Origin: a virus
Virus record (IMG/VR): IMGVR_UViG_3300025880_000923
Span: 1-22,205 of that record
DNA: 22,205 nt
Direction: 5' to 3' (one strand)
Under the pieces are notes generated by a model that was not told the DNA's origin, did not search any database, and saw nothing but the letters and a program-made list of their open reading frames with translations. The position numbers were made by a program, and so were the translations under genes. Of this stretch, positions 1-7,060 are shown piece by piece. The first letter of the stretch is position 1. Every line of letters starts with the position of its first letter.

Positions 1-261
1 CAGGTATTCATTATGTAATGCAGTACCTGTAAGATGTTCGCCTATTATTTCTTTCTCTCCAGTAAGAATATACTCTCTTTCAATAACACCATCGTTAAAT
101 TCAACATCTAGTACTCGTAGTTCATCACCTGATCTATCTGGACGTGTTTCATACCACAGTGATGTAAAAGGATGGGCATGTACAGATTTAACACCTTTTG
201 CCCATTCTTCAGCCTCTAGTATTATCCTCTGCCTTTCTACTACGTTATCATACTGTCCCAT
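1..261 (-). CDS. Hypothetical protein, 3' part cut by window edge
   Basis: An ATG at 261 opens a reading frame of 87 codons that runs off the left edge without a stop. A strong Shine-Dalgarno AGGAG lies nine bases upstream, and the stop of the preceding gene is one base away, so this is the next gene of the same operon. The visible protein is hydrophilic and rich in Glu, Asp and Arg, with no signal peptide, membrane segment or motif that I recognise. Being too short and cut, it cannot be assigned a function. The start and frame are well supported by the ribosome binding site and the spacing. Confidence 0.75.
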   Translation of the reverse strand, partial: MGQYDNVVERQRIILEAEEWAKGVKSVHAHPFTSLWYETRPDRSGDELRVLDVEFNDGVIEREYILTGEKEIIGEHLTGTALHNEYL

Positions 262-262
262 A

Positions 263-826
263 TTATGCTCCTAATAAATTCATGTGTACCACAACTAACT
301 GTGCGTATGCTATGGCATGTGATTTTTTGAATGTATATCCTTCGTCTACATTTTCCCACACACTAGTACTTATTTCTTTAAATGTCTTTCCTATTAAATG
401 TTTCTTGCCTGGTCTCATAACTGCTAAGAACATAGCAAGTCTAGGGATAGAATTAATATCTTCAGGCATCTGTTGTAATGTATCGAATTGTTTTCCCAAG
501 TGAATTAACTGTTCGACAAATGCTTTGTCTTTTAATTTACTCCAATCAGGATCTCCCATTAATTGTACTAAATGCATTTCATTATGTACTCTACTATAGA
601 TGTTCACATTAAGCAAATCAAGTTTAAAGTACCCTCTTGCATCTGCTTCTTTGTAATCTAGTGAACACATGTCATTGATAGGGTCATAGGGTGCCTCTGT
701 GATATAAACGCCCGTAGGGTGCTTTCTAATAGGTTCTACGTTACGCATTGCGGCTGGGATATGATTGATTAAAGCCAGAATTTTATCTCTGTCTCCAAAA
801 TCTATATCAATATCCGAATCTATCAA
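263..826 (-). CDS. Miniature DNA polymerase III alpha (DnaE/PolC)-like palm protein
   Basis: This 187-aa protein is collinear with the catalytic palm of bacterial replicase DnaE, which is more than 1,100 aa long. Seen: DIDIDF at residues 5-10, matching the DFDVDF motif of DnaE that holds two catalytic aspartates (D5, D7 here); KHPTGVYIT at 35-43, like the DnaE KHAGGVVIA segment; YFKLDLL at 66-72, like VKFDFLGL, which carries the third catalytic Asp (D70); LAVMRPG near 134-140; and FKKSHAIAYA at 166-175, like FNKSHSAAYA. The PHP, thumb, beta-binding and OB regions are absent and inserts are trimmed. The start is TTG at 826, overlapping the exonuclease stop by four bases (TTGA), with AGGG eight bases upstream; the next Met would remove the DxD motif. 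Homology is inferred by eye. Whether it polymerises DNA is unknown. Confidence 0.72.
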   Translation of the reverse strand: MIDSDIDIDFGDRDKILALINHIPAAMRNVEPIRKHPTGVYITEAPYDPINDMCSLDYKEADARGYFKLDLLNVNIYSRVHNEMHLVQLMGDPDWSKLKDKAFVEQLIHLGKQFDTLQQMPEDINSIPRLAMFLAVMRPGKKHLIGKTFKEISTSVWENVDEGYTFKKSHAIAYAQLVVVHMNLLGA

Positions 827-1368
827 ACTTGAATCCCTGCTTCTATTAATTTTTTATATCCTCTTTGCACAACGATTGCTTGATGCTCTGCATCTTCTAC
901 AGCCTTGTGTGATGTTACTGCGGCTCCGTCTTTAAGTGAGACATTAGTTAGATCATAGATTGTTCTACAATCTCTTACTGACCAGAAACGCCATGGATTA
1001 GACATGCCTAACTGAGTGAAAGCATTTTCAGCGATAACAACATCAAAAATAGAACCATTAGCCCAAATTGCTCTGCGGTTCCAACAAAATTTGTAGAGTT
1101 GATCCATAGCATCTTTAAATGATACTCTACCCTGGTCGCCCATTGCTTCATTTATTGCATCCTCTGATTGTTTGCCCCACCACTCTAAAGTTTCAGGGTC
1201 AATGTGTCTATCAAACTCTTCTGTTTGTTCATCTATTGTGGGTCTGATTTCTAATCGTTCTACAACACCACTGCCTTTAGGGTCGAATCGTACTGCTCCA
1301 ATTGTTAATATGACACAGTTAGGTTGAGTACTCAACGTCTCCATATCTATCATCACATCATTTGCCAT
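823..1368 (-). CDS. dexA: DEDDh 3'-5' exonuclease, DnaQ/DexA-like
   Basis: A 181-aa RNase H-fold exonuclease expected to remove nucleotides from DNA (or RNA) 3' ends with two metal ions. Exo I is visible as the IDMETL segment (D8, E10) followed by ILTIGAVRFD; Exo II is around GSIFDVV with D109; Exo III is HKAVEDAEHQA at 154-164, giving H154 and D159 of the DEDDh class. T4 DexA is 227 aa, so this is a compact version, close to the RNase T/Rv2179c-like group. ATG at 1368 has GGAG upstream and overlaps the stop of the radical SAM gene by 11 bases. Its stop overlaps the start of the Pol III alpha-like gene, so the pair mimics an epsilon-alpha arrangement. The family is clear; the symbol is by analogy with T4. 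Confidence 0.85.
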   Translation of the reverse strand: MANDVMIDMETLSTQPNCVILTIGAVRFDPKGSGVVERLEIRPTIDEQTEEFDRHIDPETLEWWGKQSEDAINEAMGDQGRVSFKDAMDQLYKFCWNRRAIWANGSIFDVVIAENAFTQLGMSNPWRFWSVRDCRTIYDLTNVSLKDGAAVTSHKAVEDAEHQAIVVQRGYKKLIEAGIQV

Positions 1369-3271
1369 TACTACTCCACACGTTATCTTTTAATTTTACT
1401 TCTTGTATTATATCACTTCTGAGGTAATTAATCAACAGTATTGATCGCTTTTTGGGTAAATGCAAGGGCATTGTTGAATGTAATAAACGAGTATTGTAAA
1501 ACAAAATCGATCCTTTAGGCATGTCATATTGTTCTGCATGTAACTTGAAGTATTCATCATGTACACCCTCATAACAGGCTTGTATGTCCCAATCTGATTG
1601 ATGACTATAAGGTATAACTCCAGTTGCTCCTGTGTCTTTATCTAAGTCATCCAGAGGAATAATAACTTGTACACCATAGACATCATTGTCACTTCTCATA
1701 TTGTACTTTGGAAATCTATGTGGGGTATCTATATGAGGACCGCACCATCGACTGGGTCCATTGATAGTCACAATGTCACTTGCATAAAATTCACAGTCTG
1801 GTAAGTGTACTTTTATCTCAGGGTAGATGATGTCATGTATTGCTTTGACTTCTTTCCAATCATCAGTAAGTTGTGACCACCATACAGCGATACCCTTAGA
1901 CTTTAGTTTTTCACAATCTTTGCCTTCTGCATATTGCTTTTTATGTGTTGACACTCTGACAGGATAGAGTTCATCTTTTCTGTCGTTGATATTGTCTATA
2001 ATTTCAGTAGGAATGATATCACGTACCATGTCAAACCCTTTACCTTCATGTTGTATTTCACTGTTTACACTTCTAAACATATTGTTTTTTAGTTCCTCCG
2101 CTAGTTCCGGAATATAATTATTTAAGTCTCTGTTTCTGTACTCATCTGATCCTGTTATTAATTGATGTAGATTTCTAATTGTCCACACACTAACAGATTG
2201 TGGCTCGACAAGCCATGCATGTAAGATATCAAGTTGATCTACATTAAATGTAGCAATCTTAGATTTTAATTGTTCTACTGCTTCGATGGCTTGTTGTCTA
2301 TATTCAAGTGAAACAACATTAGTCTTACACCAAACAGGTTCTGTTACTCTGTTTAAAAATATTCCAGGACGTACATCACGTGGACAACCATATTCCTCAC
2401 ATAAATCGCTCCACCATTCAATTAGTTTGGGTGACTGTATAATATTGAATATACTAACAGTATGACTTAAGTTTAAACTGTATCTTTCAGGTTCCTTTTT
2501 CTGTAAGTCAAATAACTTTCGTGTATTCTTTTCTATCTTATCCCATTTGAATGGATAACGTATGTAATCGTTTACCTTGCCATAGCCATCGATTGATAAA
2601 CTGATATGCACTCCTTTAAAGTGCGACCAAACGTCAATGAGGTCTTGTGTGATAGAAGTTAGATTAGTCACATATGATAATATTATGTTCTTTGCTCTAT
2701 CTCCTTCAATCAATTGCTTACAGAACAGTTCATGTTCTTCCATGATAGTAGGTTCGCCACCAACAAATGCAATACGTTTTAAATTTGGAAATAAAGTATA
2801 GATATCAAGTGTCTGATCTTTTGTTATGTTTATTTTTAAATGGTTATCTTCTTCAGATTCGATCTTCCATATGGTATTATATTCCTTTCCCCATTGGTCA
2901 GAGGAATAAGGATTACATGTAATACATTTTGAGTTACATTTGTTACTAAAGGTTAAATCTAAGAAGTGAACATCATTAGGATCAACCTCAATGTTCATAG
3001 GAATATCATAGTCTTGTAAAGCAACATTCCATATAGTACGCATAGACGTGCCTGATACTTTTTCAGAGTCTAAACAGTTTTTACAATCACTAGGCCAGTC
3101 GCCTTTTTTAAGTTGTTTTCTTATCTCAATAAGATTGTTATGATTTAAATTATCTGCATATGGTTTTTTTTCTACACCACCTGTATTTACAAGATTACAA
3201 CAAGACTTATACCCGCCACCATCTATTGAGGCTGAGCCAAATGCCAAAGCACAATAGATAGGATCTTTCAT
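1358..3271 (-). CDS. Radical SAM enzyme fused to a 2OG-Fe(II)/phytanoyl-CoA-type dioxygenase
   Basis: A 637-aa two-domain enzyme. The N-terminal part has a twitch-like Cys set (C7, C24-C25, C63, C66), then the radical SAM cluster CNSKCITC (C112, C116, C119) that binds a 4Fe-4S centre, and GGEP at 171-174 for SAM binding. The C-terminal 210 residues look like a 2-oxoglutarate/iron dioxygenase: HID (H513, D515), a GVQVIIPLDD strand, distal H598 in LLHSTMP and R609 in KKRSILLIN. I choose ATG at 3271 because it has GAGGTGG just upstream and forms an ATGA overlap with the preceding gene; an ATG 21 bases further upstream lacks such a site. The substrate is unknown. Both halves keep their metal ligands, so both could be active. 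Peptide or small-molecule modification are possibilities, not conclusions. Confidence 0.85.
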   Translation of the reverse strand: MKDPIYCALAFGSASIDGGGYKSCCNLVNTGGVEKKPYADNLNHNNLIEIRKQLKKGDWPSDCKNCLDSEKVSGTSMRTIWNVALQDYDIPMNIEVDPNDVHFLDLTFSNKCNSKCITCNPYSSDQWGKEYNTIWKIESEEDNHLKINITKDQTLDIYTLFPNLKRIAFVGGEPTIMEEHELFCKQLIEGDRAKNIILSYVTNLTSITQDLIDVWSHFKGVHISLSIDGYGKVNDYIRYPFKWDKIEKNTRKLFDLQKKEPERYSLNLSHTVSIFNIIQSPKLIEWWSDLCEEYGCPRDVRPGIFLNRVTEPVWCKTNVVSLEYRQQAIEAVEQLKSKIATFNVDQLDILHAWLVEPQSVSVWTIRNLHQLITGSDEYRNRDLNNYIPELAEELKNNMFRSVNSEIQHEGKGFDMVRDIIPTEIIDNINDRKDELYPVRVSTHKKQYAEGKDCEKLKSKGIAVWWSQLTDDWKEVKAIHDIIYPEIKVHLPDCEFYASDIVTINGPSRWCGPHIDTPHRFPKYNMRSDNDVYGVQVIIPLDDLDKDTGATGVIPYSHQSDWDIQACYEGVHDEYFKLHAEQYDMPKGSILFYNTRLLHSTMPLHLPKKRSILLINYLRSDIIQEVKLKDNVWSSNGK

Positions 3272-3654
3272 CGCCACCTCGTTTCTAACCACATACGTTC
3301 TTTATCTGTGGCTATATAGATTCTTTTTTGTCTGTGGTCTTCTTCATTAGACCAACACCAATGTTCGTTGAGTTGATTGTGTGTACTGTCATTATATTGT
3401 GCTAGGCTTACGTGGTGAGAGAGTTCATGTATTCTGTCATAATCTTTTAAATCACAACTAGGTCCCCATGTATCCCAACACCAGTCACGTAATTGATTAA
3501 ACTTAATAATCTTTGCTAAATCTGATTGTGCCATTGGCCTGGGAGTGAAACGTTCATACTGTGGTTTGATAATAGTAGTACACATCCATGTGAACATCTC
3601 ATTCCCTTTAAATCGTCCATCTAACTTGTGAAACTGTAAATCTAACTCTTTCAT
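3268..3654 (-). CDS. Conserved-type hypothetical protein, Trp/Cys-rich
   Basis: A 128-aa basic protein that I do not recognise. It is unusually rich in Trp and Cys, with a DWCWDTWGPSCDL segment near residues 57-69 and HWCW near 98-101, and has several His residues in between; a metal-binding or structural role is possible but not shown. There is no signal peptide or membrane segment. ATG at 3654 overlaps the stop of the zinc-finger gene by one base (TAATG), and its own stop overlaps the start of the radical SAM fusion by four bases (ATGA). That coupling on both sides makes it a genuine gene and suggests expression in fixed ratio with its neighbours. Confidence 0.8.
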   Translation of the reverse strand: MKELDLQFHKLDGRFKGNEMFTWMCTTIIKPQYERFTPRPMAQSDLAKIIKFNQLRDWCWDTWGPSCDLKDYDRIHELSHHVSLAQYNDSTHNQLNEHWCWSNEEDHRQKRIYIATDKERMWLETRWR

Positions 3655-4352
3655 TAGAATCCAGCCTGAGACAACAACTCTTTGACTTCTGCAATTCTAT
3701 GTGCATCTCTTTTAAACTTGATAGCCCAACGTTCAGGATCGATGTAATCTAAAACCATTTGCTGTTGTGTTTCATCCATTGATGCTAGAAACCCTAGACC
3801 AGATTCTGATTGATACAGTATCCATGGAGAAACCTTTCCTTTAGATATCTCATAACAAATTCTGTTCACTGGACCATATCGTAAGGCATCTTTGTTTTCT
3901 ATTTTTTCATCACTAGAAATCTTAATCATAGTTTCAATACTACGAGCAATTGCATCTAAAGGATCTTCTTCTCTAAGATACTCAATGATAAACTTAGTGT
4001 AGTTAGTATCACTTATCCATTTGTCAATTTTAATTTGATTTGATAACAACCAATCAGCATATCGACCAATGTTAATTGCATTGACATTTACACAGTAATG
4101 ACCAAACTTAACAAAGGCCAGATAATAACTGCTTTTAATAAAGTCTAAATATGTTTTTTGTTTCTTTGTTGGAGTATGTTTTGCATAGAAATTTATCCAA
4201 GCATGAAATGCAATGCGATTACCTTTTAAATCTTTGTCTTGCCATCTGCGTTTGTTTTCACAGATATGCTTGGCCATTGTAGTTTCTCTTATAAAACTCC
4301 TGCCACAAAAATCGCAACCAAATTCTGATTTAGTTGCCGAGTTCTTTTTCAT
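3654..4352 (-). CDS. Zinc-finger phage protein next to the clamp loader
   Basis: A 232-aa protein with a single zinc finger near the N-terminus: CDFCGRSF, then TMAKHICENK, giving a C-x2-C ... H-x-C ligand set around residues 13-33. The remaining 200 residues are helical-looking and basic, with no motif I can name. I believe similar finger proteins occur in other marine T4-like phages, but I cannot name a function; nucleic-acid or protein binding is the natural guess. I use ATG at 4352 (23-base overlap with the gp62-like gene); a GTG at 4385 would add 11 residues. Position straight after gp62 suggests a link to replication or late transcription. Confidence 0.8.
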   Translation of the reverse strand: MKKNSATKSEFGCDFCGRSFIRETTMAKHICENKRRWQDKDLKGNRIAFHAWINFYAKHTPTKKQKTYLDFIKSSYYLAFVKFGHYCVNVNAINIGRYADWLLSNQIKIDKWISDTNYTKFIIEYLREEDPLDAIARSIETMIKISSDEKIENKDALRYGPVNRICYEISKGKVSPWILYQSESGLGFLASMDETQQQMVLDYIDPERWAIKFKRDAHRIAEVKELLSQAGF

Positions 4353-4917
4353 ATTCTTCGATTTCTGAATCTGTAATAATGTCACTTAGTAATTCCACCT
4401 CATCAAATTTTAAATTAGGATATTTTTCTGCAAGATACATTTTGCGATCATGTTGTTCACAAAATAATTTTGCTATCTCAGTCAGTTCACCTGCTGATAA
4501 TTGTGGATATATCTTTTTATAATAATCCTTTATGTCTTTTGGCTTTGCTTTATCTTTTAGTTTAGCCACGCCCTGCTTGATCTGCGGTATCCAAGCATGA
4601 AACTGTTTGCCTATCCCTGGGCTTGCCGCACATAGCATCAACCATTGTAGTTTAGGATGCTTAGAAACATTCTCATTGAATAGATATTTATTTGCATGAT
4701 GATCAACACTTTGTAAATAATACTGTGCCAATTCTTTTTTGCCTTTAACTACACTAATCCAATTGATCATCATAAAAGGAACAAACTTTCGTTGTTGTTC
4801 AGGAGTTAGTCGATCATAGTAGCCATAGTCTTTTTTGTCGATTGCAGTAATTGCCTCGAACAAGTTGAAGTCTTGCTTTTCAAACTTCTCATCTGTTGGT
4901 GTTTTTGCTCTAGCCAA
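4330..4917 (-). CDS. 62: Clamp-loader small subunit, gp62-like
   Basis: A 195-aa protein resembling gp62 of marine T4-like phages. In T4, one gp62 with four gp44 ATPases loads the gp45 sliding clamp; gp62 itself has no ATPase motif, and none is seen here. The recognisable parts are LFEAITAIDKKDYGYYDRL at the N-terminus, FVPFMMINW, the HANKYLF segment and KHPKLQWLMLCAASPGIGKQ in the middle. I place the start at TTG 4917, five bases after AGAGG; a TTG at 4932 is possible but lacks a site. The start overlaps the stop of the small membrane gene by eight bases. No gp44 of the usual WVEKYRP type is in the window. The gp62 call rests on remembered family patterns. Confidence 0.72.
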   Translation of the reverse strand: MARAKTPTDEKFEKQDFNLFEAITAIDKKDYGYYDRLTPEQQRKFVPFMMINWISVVKGKKELAQYYLQSVDHHANKYLFNENVSKHPKLQWLMLCAASPGIGKQFHAWIPQIKQGVAKLKDKAKPKDIKDYYKKIYPQLSAGELTEIAKLFCEQHDRKMYLAEKYPNLKFDEVELLSDIITDSEIEEYEKELGN

Positions 4918-5065
4918 AGTAACCTCTCGCAAACCATCCTATTGCCGCAAAGATAGGACCTATTATAAACAAATCAACTATCCAGTGCAATGCAATAGAT
5001 AGTGTGACTATTTCTTTCCAATGTAATCTACATACATTCTTCCAATGATCAAAACGCTTGTGCAT
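4910..5065 (-). CDS. Small membrane protein, 51 aa
   Basis: A 51-codon frame fills what would otherwise be a 130-base gap. It starts at ATG 5065, inside the end of the 166-aa gene (17-base overlap), and ends with TAG at 4910-4912, overlapping the gp62 start by eight bases. The protein has a basic, aromatic N-terminus (MHKRFDHWKN) and a hydrophobic stretch from about residue 19 to 45, including LHWIVDLFIIGPIF, then a short RGYFG tail. One, perhaps two, membrane passes are expected. No strong ribosome binding site is seen, so translational coupling to the upstream gene is likely. Function unknown. Confidence 0.6.
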   Translation of the reverse strand: MHKRFDHWKNVCRLHWKEIVTLSIALHWIVDLFIIGPIFAAIGWFARGYFG

Positions 5066-5549
5066 AGTCTACGATTTCACAATTACGACTGATCTCTTTA
5101 ACAAAGTAAACACATCTAGGCTTTGGACCATCTTCGATAGGGACACATAAGAATTGTCCGTTACGTAGTCTAGGCGCATACCATGTTACGTCTGAATAGA
5201 TATCAACAATTTCAATATCTAAAAAACTAGGCGAGAATGATGTTAGTGGATTGAATGCAAACACTGTAAAACCTCTGTCGTTCAAACTAGACAATGGAAT
5301 AGTCTCTAAGTCACCATGTTCTTCATGCCCAATTAATACTTGCCAATCAACAGGCATCTTAATTGTTTTGTTTCCTATTTCTAATACAACCGCGGGTGCA
5401 TTGAATGACTCTAAAAAGATGAGTGGAATGTAATGATAGTCTACATTCAGAGGGTTAGAGTTATCTAAGATAGCAAATCGTAAATCATCTACCTCATCTG
5501 GTAGTGTTTCTAAATCGTATGCCTGGTTGTCTAGTGTTAATATTTTCAT
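5049..5549 (-). CDS. Conserved hypothetical phage protein
   Basis: A 166-aa acidic soluble protein of mainly beta character. Segments such as MPVDWQVLIGHEEHGDLE, LNDRGFTVFAFNPLTS and IEDGPKPRCVYFVKE resemble a protein I have seen next to replication genes of cyanophages and other marine T4-like phages, but I know of no assigned function. ATG at 5549 is preceded by a sigma70-type promoter whose -10 ends six bases before the start codon, and by GAGGAG 13 bases upstream, so it probably begins its own transcription unit as well as receiving readthrough from uvsW. It leads the group 51-aa protein, gp62, zinc finger. Confidence 0.8.
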   Translation of the reverse strand: MKILTLDNQAYDLETLPDEVDDLRFAILDNSNPLNVDYHYIPLIFLESFNAPAVVLEIGNKTIKMPVDWQVLIGHEEHGDLETIPLSSLNDRGFTVFAFNPLTSFSPSFLDIEIVDIYSDVTWYAPRLRNGQFLCVPIEDGPKPRCVYFVKEISRNCEIVDYAQAF

Positions 5550-5555
5550 GTCTTT

Positions 5556-5584
5556 ATTATAACTCCTCTGTATGTTATTTTCAA
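5556..5584 (-). promoter_or_regulatory. Sigma70-type promoter before the 166-aa gene
   Basis: On the minus strand TTGAAA (5579-5584), a 17-base spacer and a perfect TATAAT (5556-5561). Exactly six bases separate TATAAT from the ATG at 5549, so the expected +1 is the A of the start codon, predicting a leaderless mRNA. GAGGAG inside the spacer could serve readthrough transcripts. Confidence 0.65.
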
Positions 5585-5598
5585 TTTAAATGGTAACT

Positions 5599-7056
5599 TC
5601 AATATTTTAATTTTTCTATTGCAAACGGATAGTTTGCTTCTTTGTAAAATGCCTTACGAGAAGTTAAATGTCGTTTAGCAAATCTGCATGAACTTGTTAA
5701 GTCCCAGATTTGAACAAAGTCTTTATCGTCTGCTTTACGAATGCCACGACCGATAGACTGTATGACACGAACAAAACTTTTACCTGGTTCAATGAGTACA
5801 AGATTAAAAATCCTAGGAATGTTAATACCAGTACTAGCCACGCCATAAGTAGCAATGATAACTTTATTAGTAGCAGTGGATACCTCATCATATTCTTCTT
5901 TTCTGTCATTGACTTTCATGCCTCCTGATACAAATACTGCATCATCTAGTCGTTCTACAAGTGCATGTCCTGCATTGATACGATCAACCAAGACAAGTGT
6001 ATTACCTGTTTCTTTTATTTTATCTACTAACTCTGCCAACTTATCTAATCGTTTAGAATCTGAGAGTAAGTGTTTTAGTTCTGCTTGATAATTACTAAAC
6101 TCTTGGTCGTCTTGTAATTGTACAATGTTCACATGACATTTACTTAAGACACCTTGATCTTGTAATTCTTTTGCAGATAGTTTATTAGTGACTGGACCTA
6201 AACTTACTTCCAATGCCATTCTTTCATATTCTGCTTTGGGAACAGTACCAGTCAGTCCCCATCGTATGGGAACATGTGACATGACGCCTGTTAACAGTGC
6301 CTTCAATGCATCTGCTTTAGCCATGTGTACTTCATCTACCATTACGCAAACAACACCTTCAATGAATTCATCGATAGTGCAGTCGGCCTCTCCTCTCTTG
6401 GTATTTTTTAAAAGGATGTTCAAGGATTGCCATGTGCAAATTGTATGTTGCTTAAAGTATTCTTTACGATCACCGTAATAAACACCAACATCTAATCCTA
6501 GATTTATGTAATCTTCTTCGGTTTGTGTGACGAGACTTTTGTTAGGAACGATAACGATACTACGACCATAGAACTCTATGCTCTTACTCAGAGCGGCTGT
6601 CATAATCGTTTTACCTGCCCCTGTAGCGACCTCTTGTATCGACTGAGGGTTTGCTAAGAACTGATTGATAACTTCTACTTGATAGTCTCTCAGTTCGATG
6701 GATTGTCCTTCGCAGACATGTCCTGTGGGCCACTTAACATCTTCAAATGTGTTAGTGGTAATTTCATCAAAATCAAATGTGTTATTGTATTCCCTCATAT
6801 CTTCTAACTCAATCGTGTAATTGAGTTCTTCCAAGATAGGAATAATTTGAGGTAATAAATTAATAAATGTGGAACCAGCAAGGCTACAATAACTAACCTT
6901 GCCGTTCCATCTACCTAGTTTAACACTGGGCATGTAACGTGCACCAGGAACCTCATACTCAAACTTTTTCATCAGTGCCCTACGAGCATCTAATTCAAGT
7001 CCGGCAATCTTTAGATTGACTTCATCTTTAATTTGTAGTGTTGCAGTTCCTGGCAT
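5599..7056 (-). CDS. uvsW: UvsW DNA/RNA helicase
   Basis: A 485-aa superfamily 2 helicase that in T4 unwinds R-loops, branch-migrates Holliday junctions and shifts origin replication to recombination-dependent replication. Seen: an N-terminal accessory domain (about 1-110), the Q-tip LRDYQ at 122-126, Walker A ATGAGKT at 144-150, DEVH at 241-244, GLTGT at 267-271, the second RecA lobe with VLVDR near 355-359, and motif VI QSIGRGIRK at 433-441. Length fits T4 UvsW (503 aa). ATG at 7056 lies four bases after the receptor gene's stop; only a weak AGG is seen upstream, so translation may depend on coupling. All catalytic motifs are intact. Confidence 0.95.
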   Translation of the reverse strand: MPGTATLQIKDEVNLKIAGLELDARRALMKKFEYEVPGARYMPSVKLGRWNGKVSYCSLAGSTFINLLPQIIPILEELNYTIELEDMREYNNTFDFDEITTNTFEDVKWPTGHVCEGQSIELRDYQVEVINQFLANPQSIQEVATGAGKTIMTAALSKSIEFYGRSIVIVPNKSLVTQTEEDYINLGLDVGVYYGDRKEYFKQHTICTWQSLNILLKNTKRGEADCTIDEFIEGVVCVMVDEVHMAKADALKALLTGVMSHVPIRWGLTGTVPKAEYERMALEVSLGPVTNKLSAKELQDQGVLSKCHVNIVQLQDDQEFSNYQAELKHLLSDSKRLDKLAELVDKIKETGNTLVLVDRINAGHALVERLDDAVFVSGGMKVNDRKEEYDEVSTATNKVIIATYGVASTGINIPRIFNLVLIEPGKSFVRVIQSIGRGIRKADDKDFVQIWDLTSSCRFAKRHLTSRKAFYKEANYPFAIEKLKY

Positions 7057-7060
7057 TCGA

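Noticed and set aside
198-503. 101-codon plus-strand frame
   Set aside because: It lies opposite the Pol III alpha-like gene and the partial gene, has no ribosome binding site and no recognisable protein features.
823-840. Programmed frameshift joining exonuclease and Pol III alpha-like protein
   Set aside because: The frames are offset by -1 and overlap, but no X-XXY-YYZ slippery heptamer or downstream stem is evident; a TTG start with AGGG upstream is simpler.
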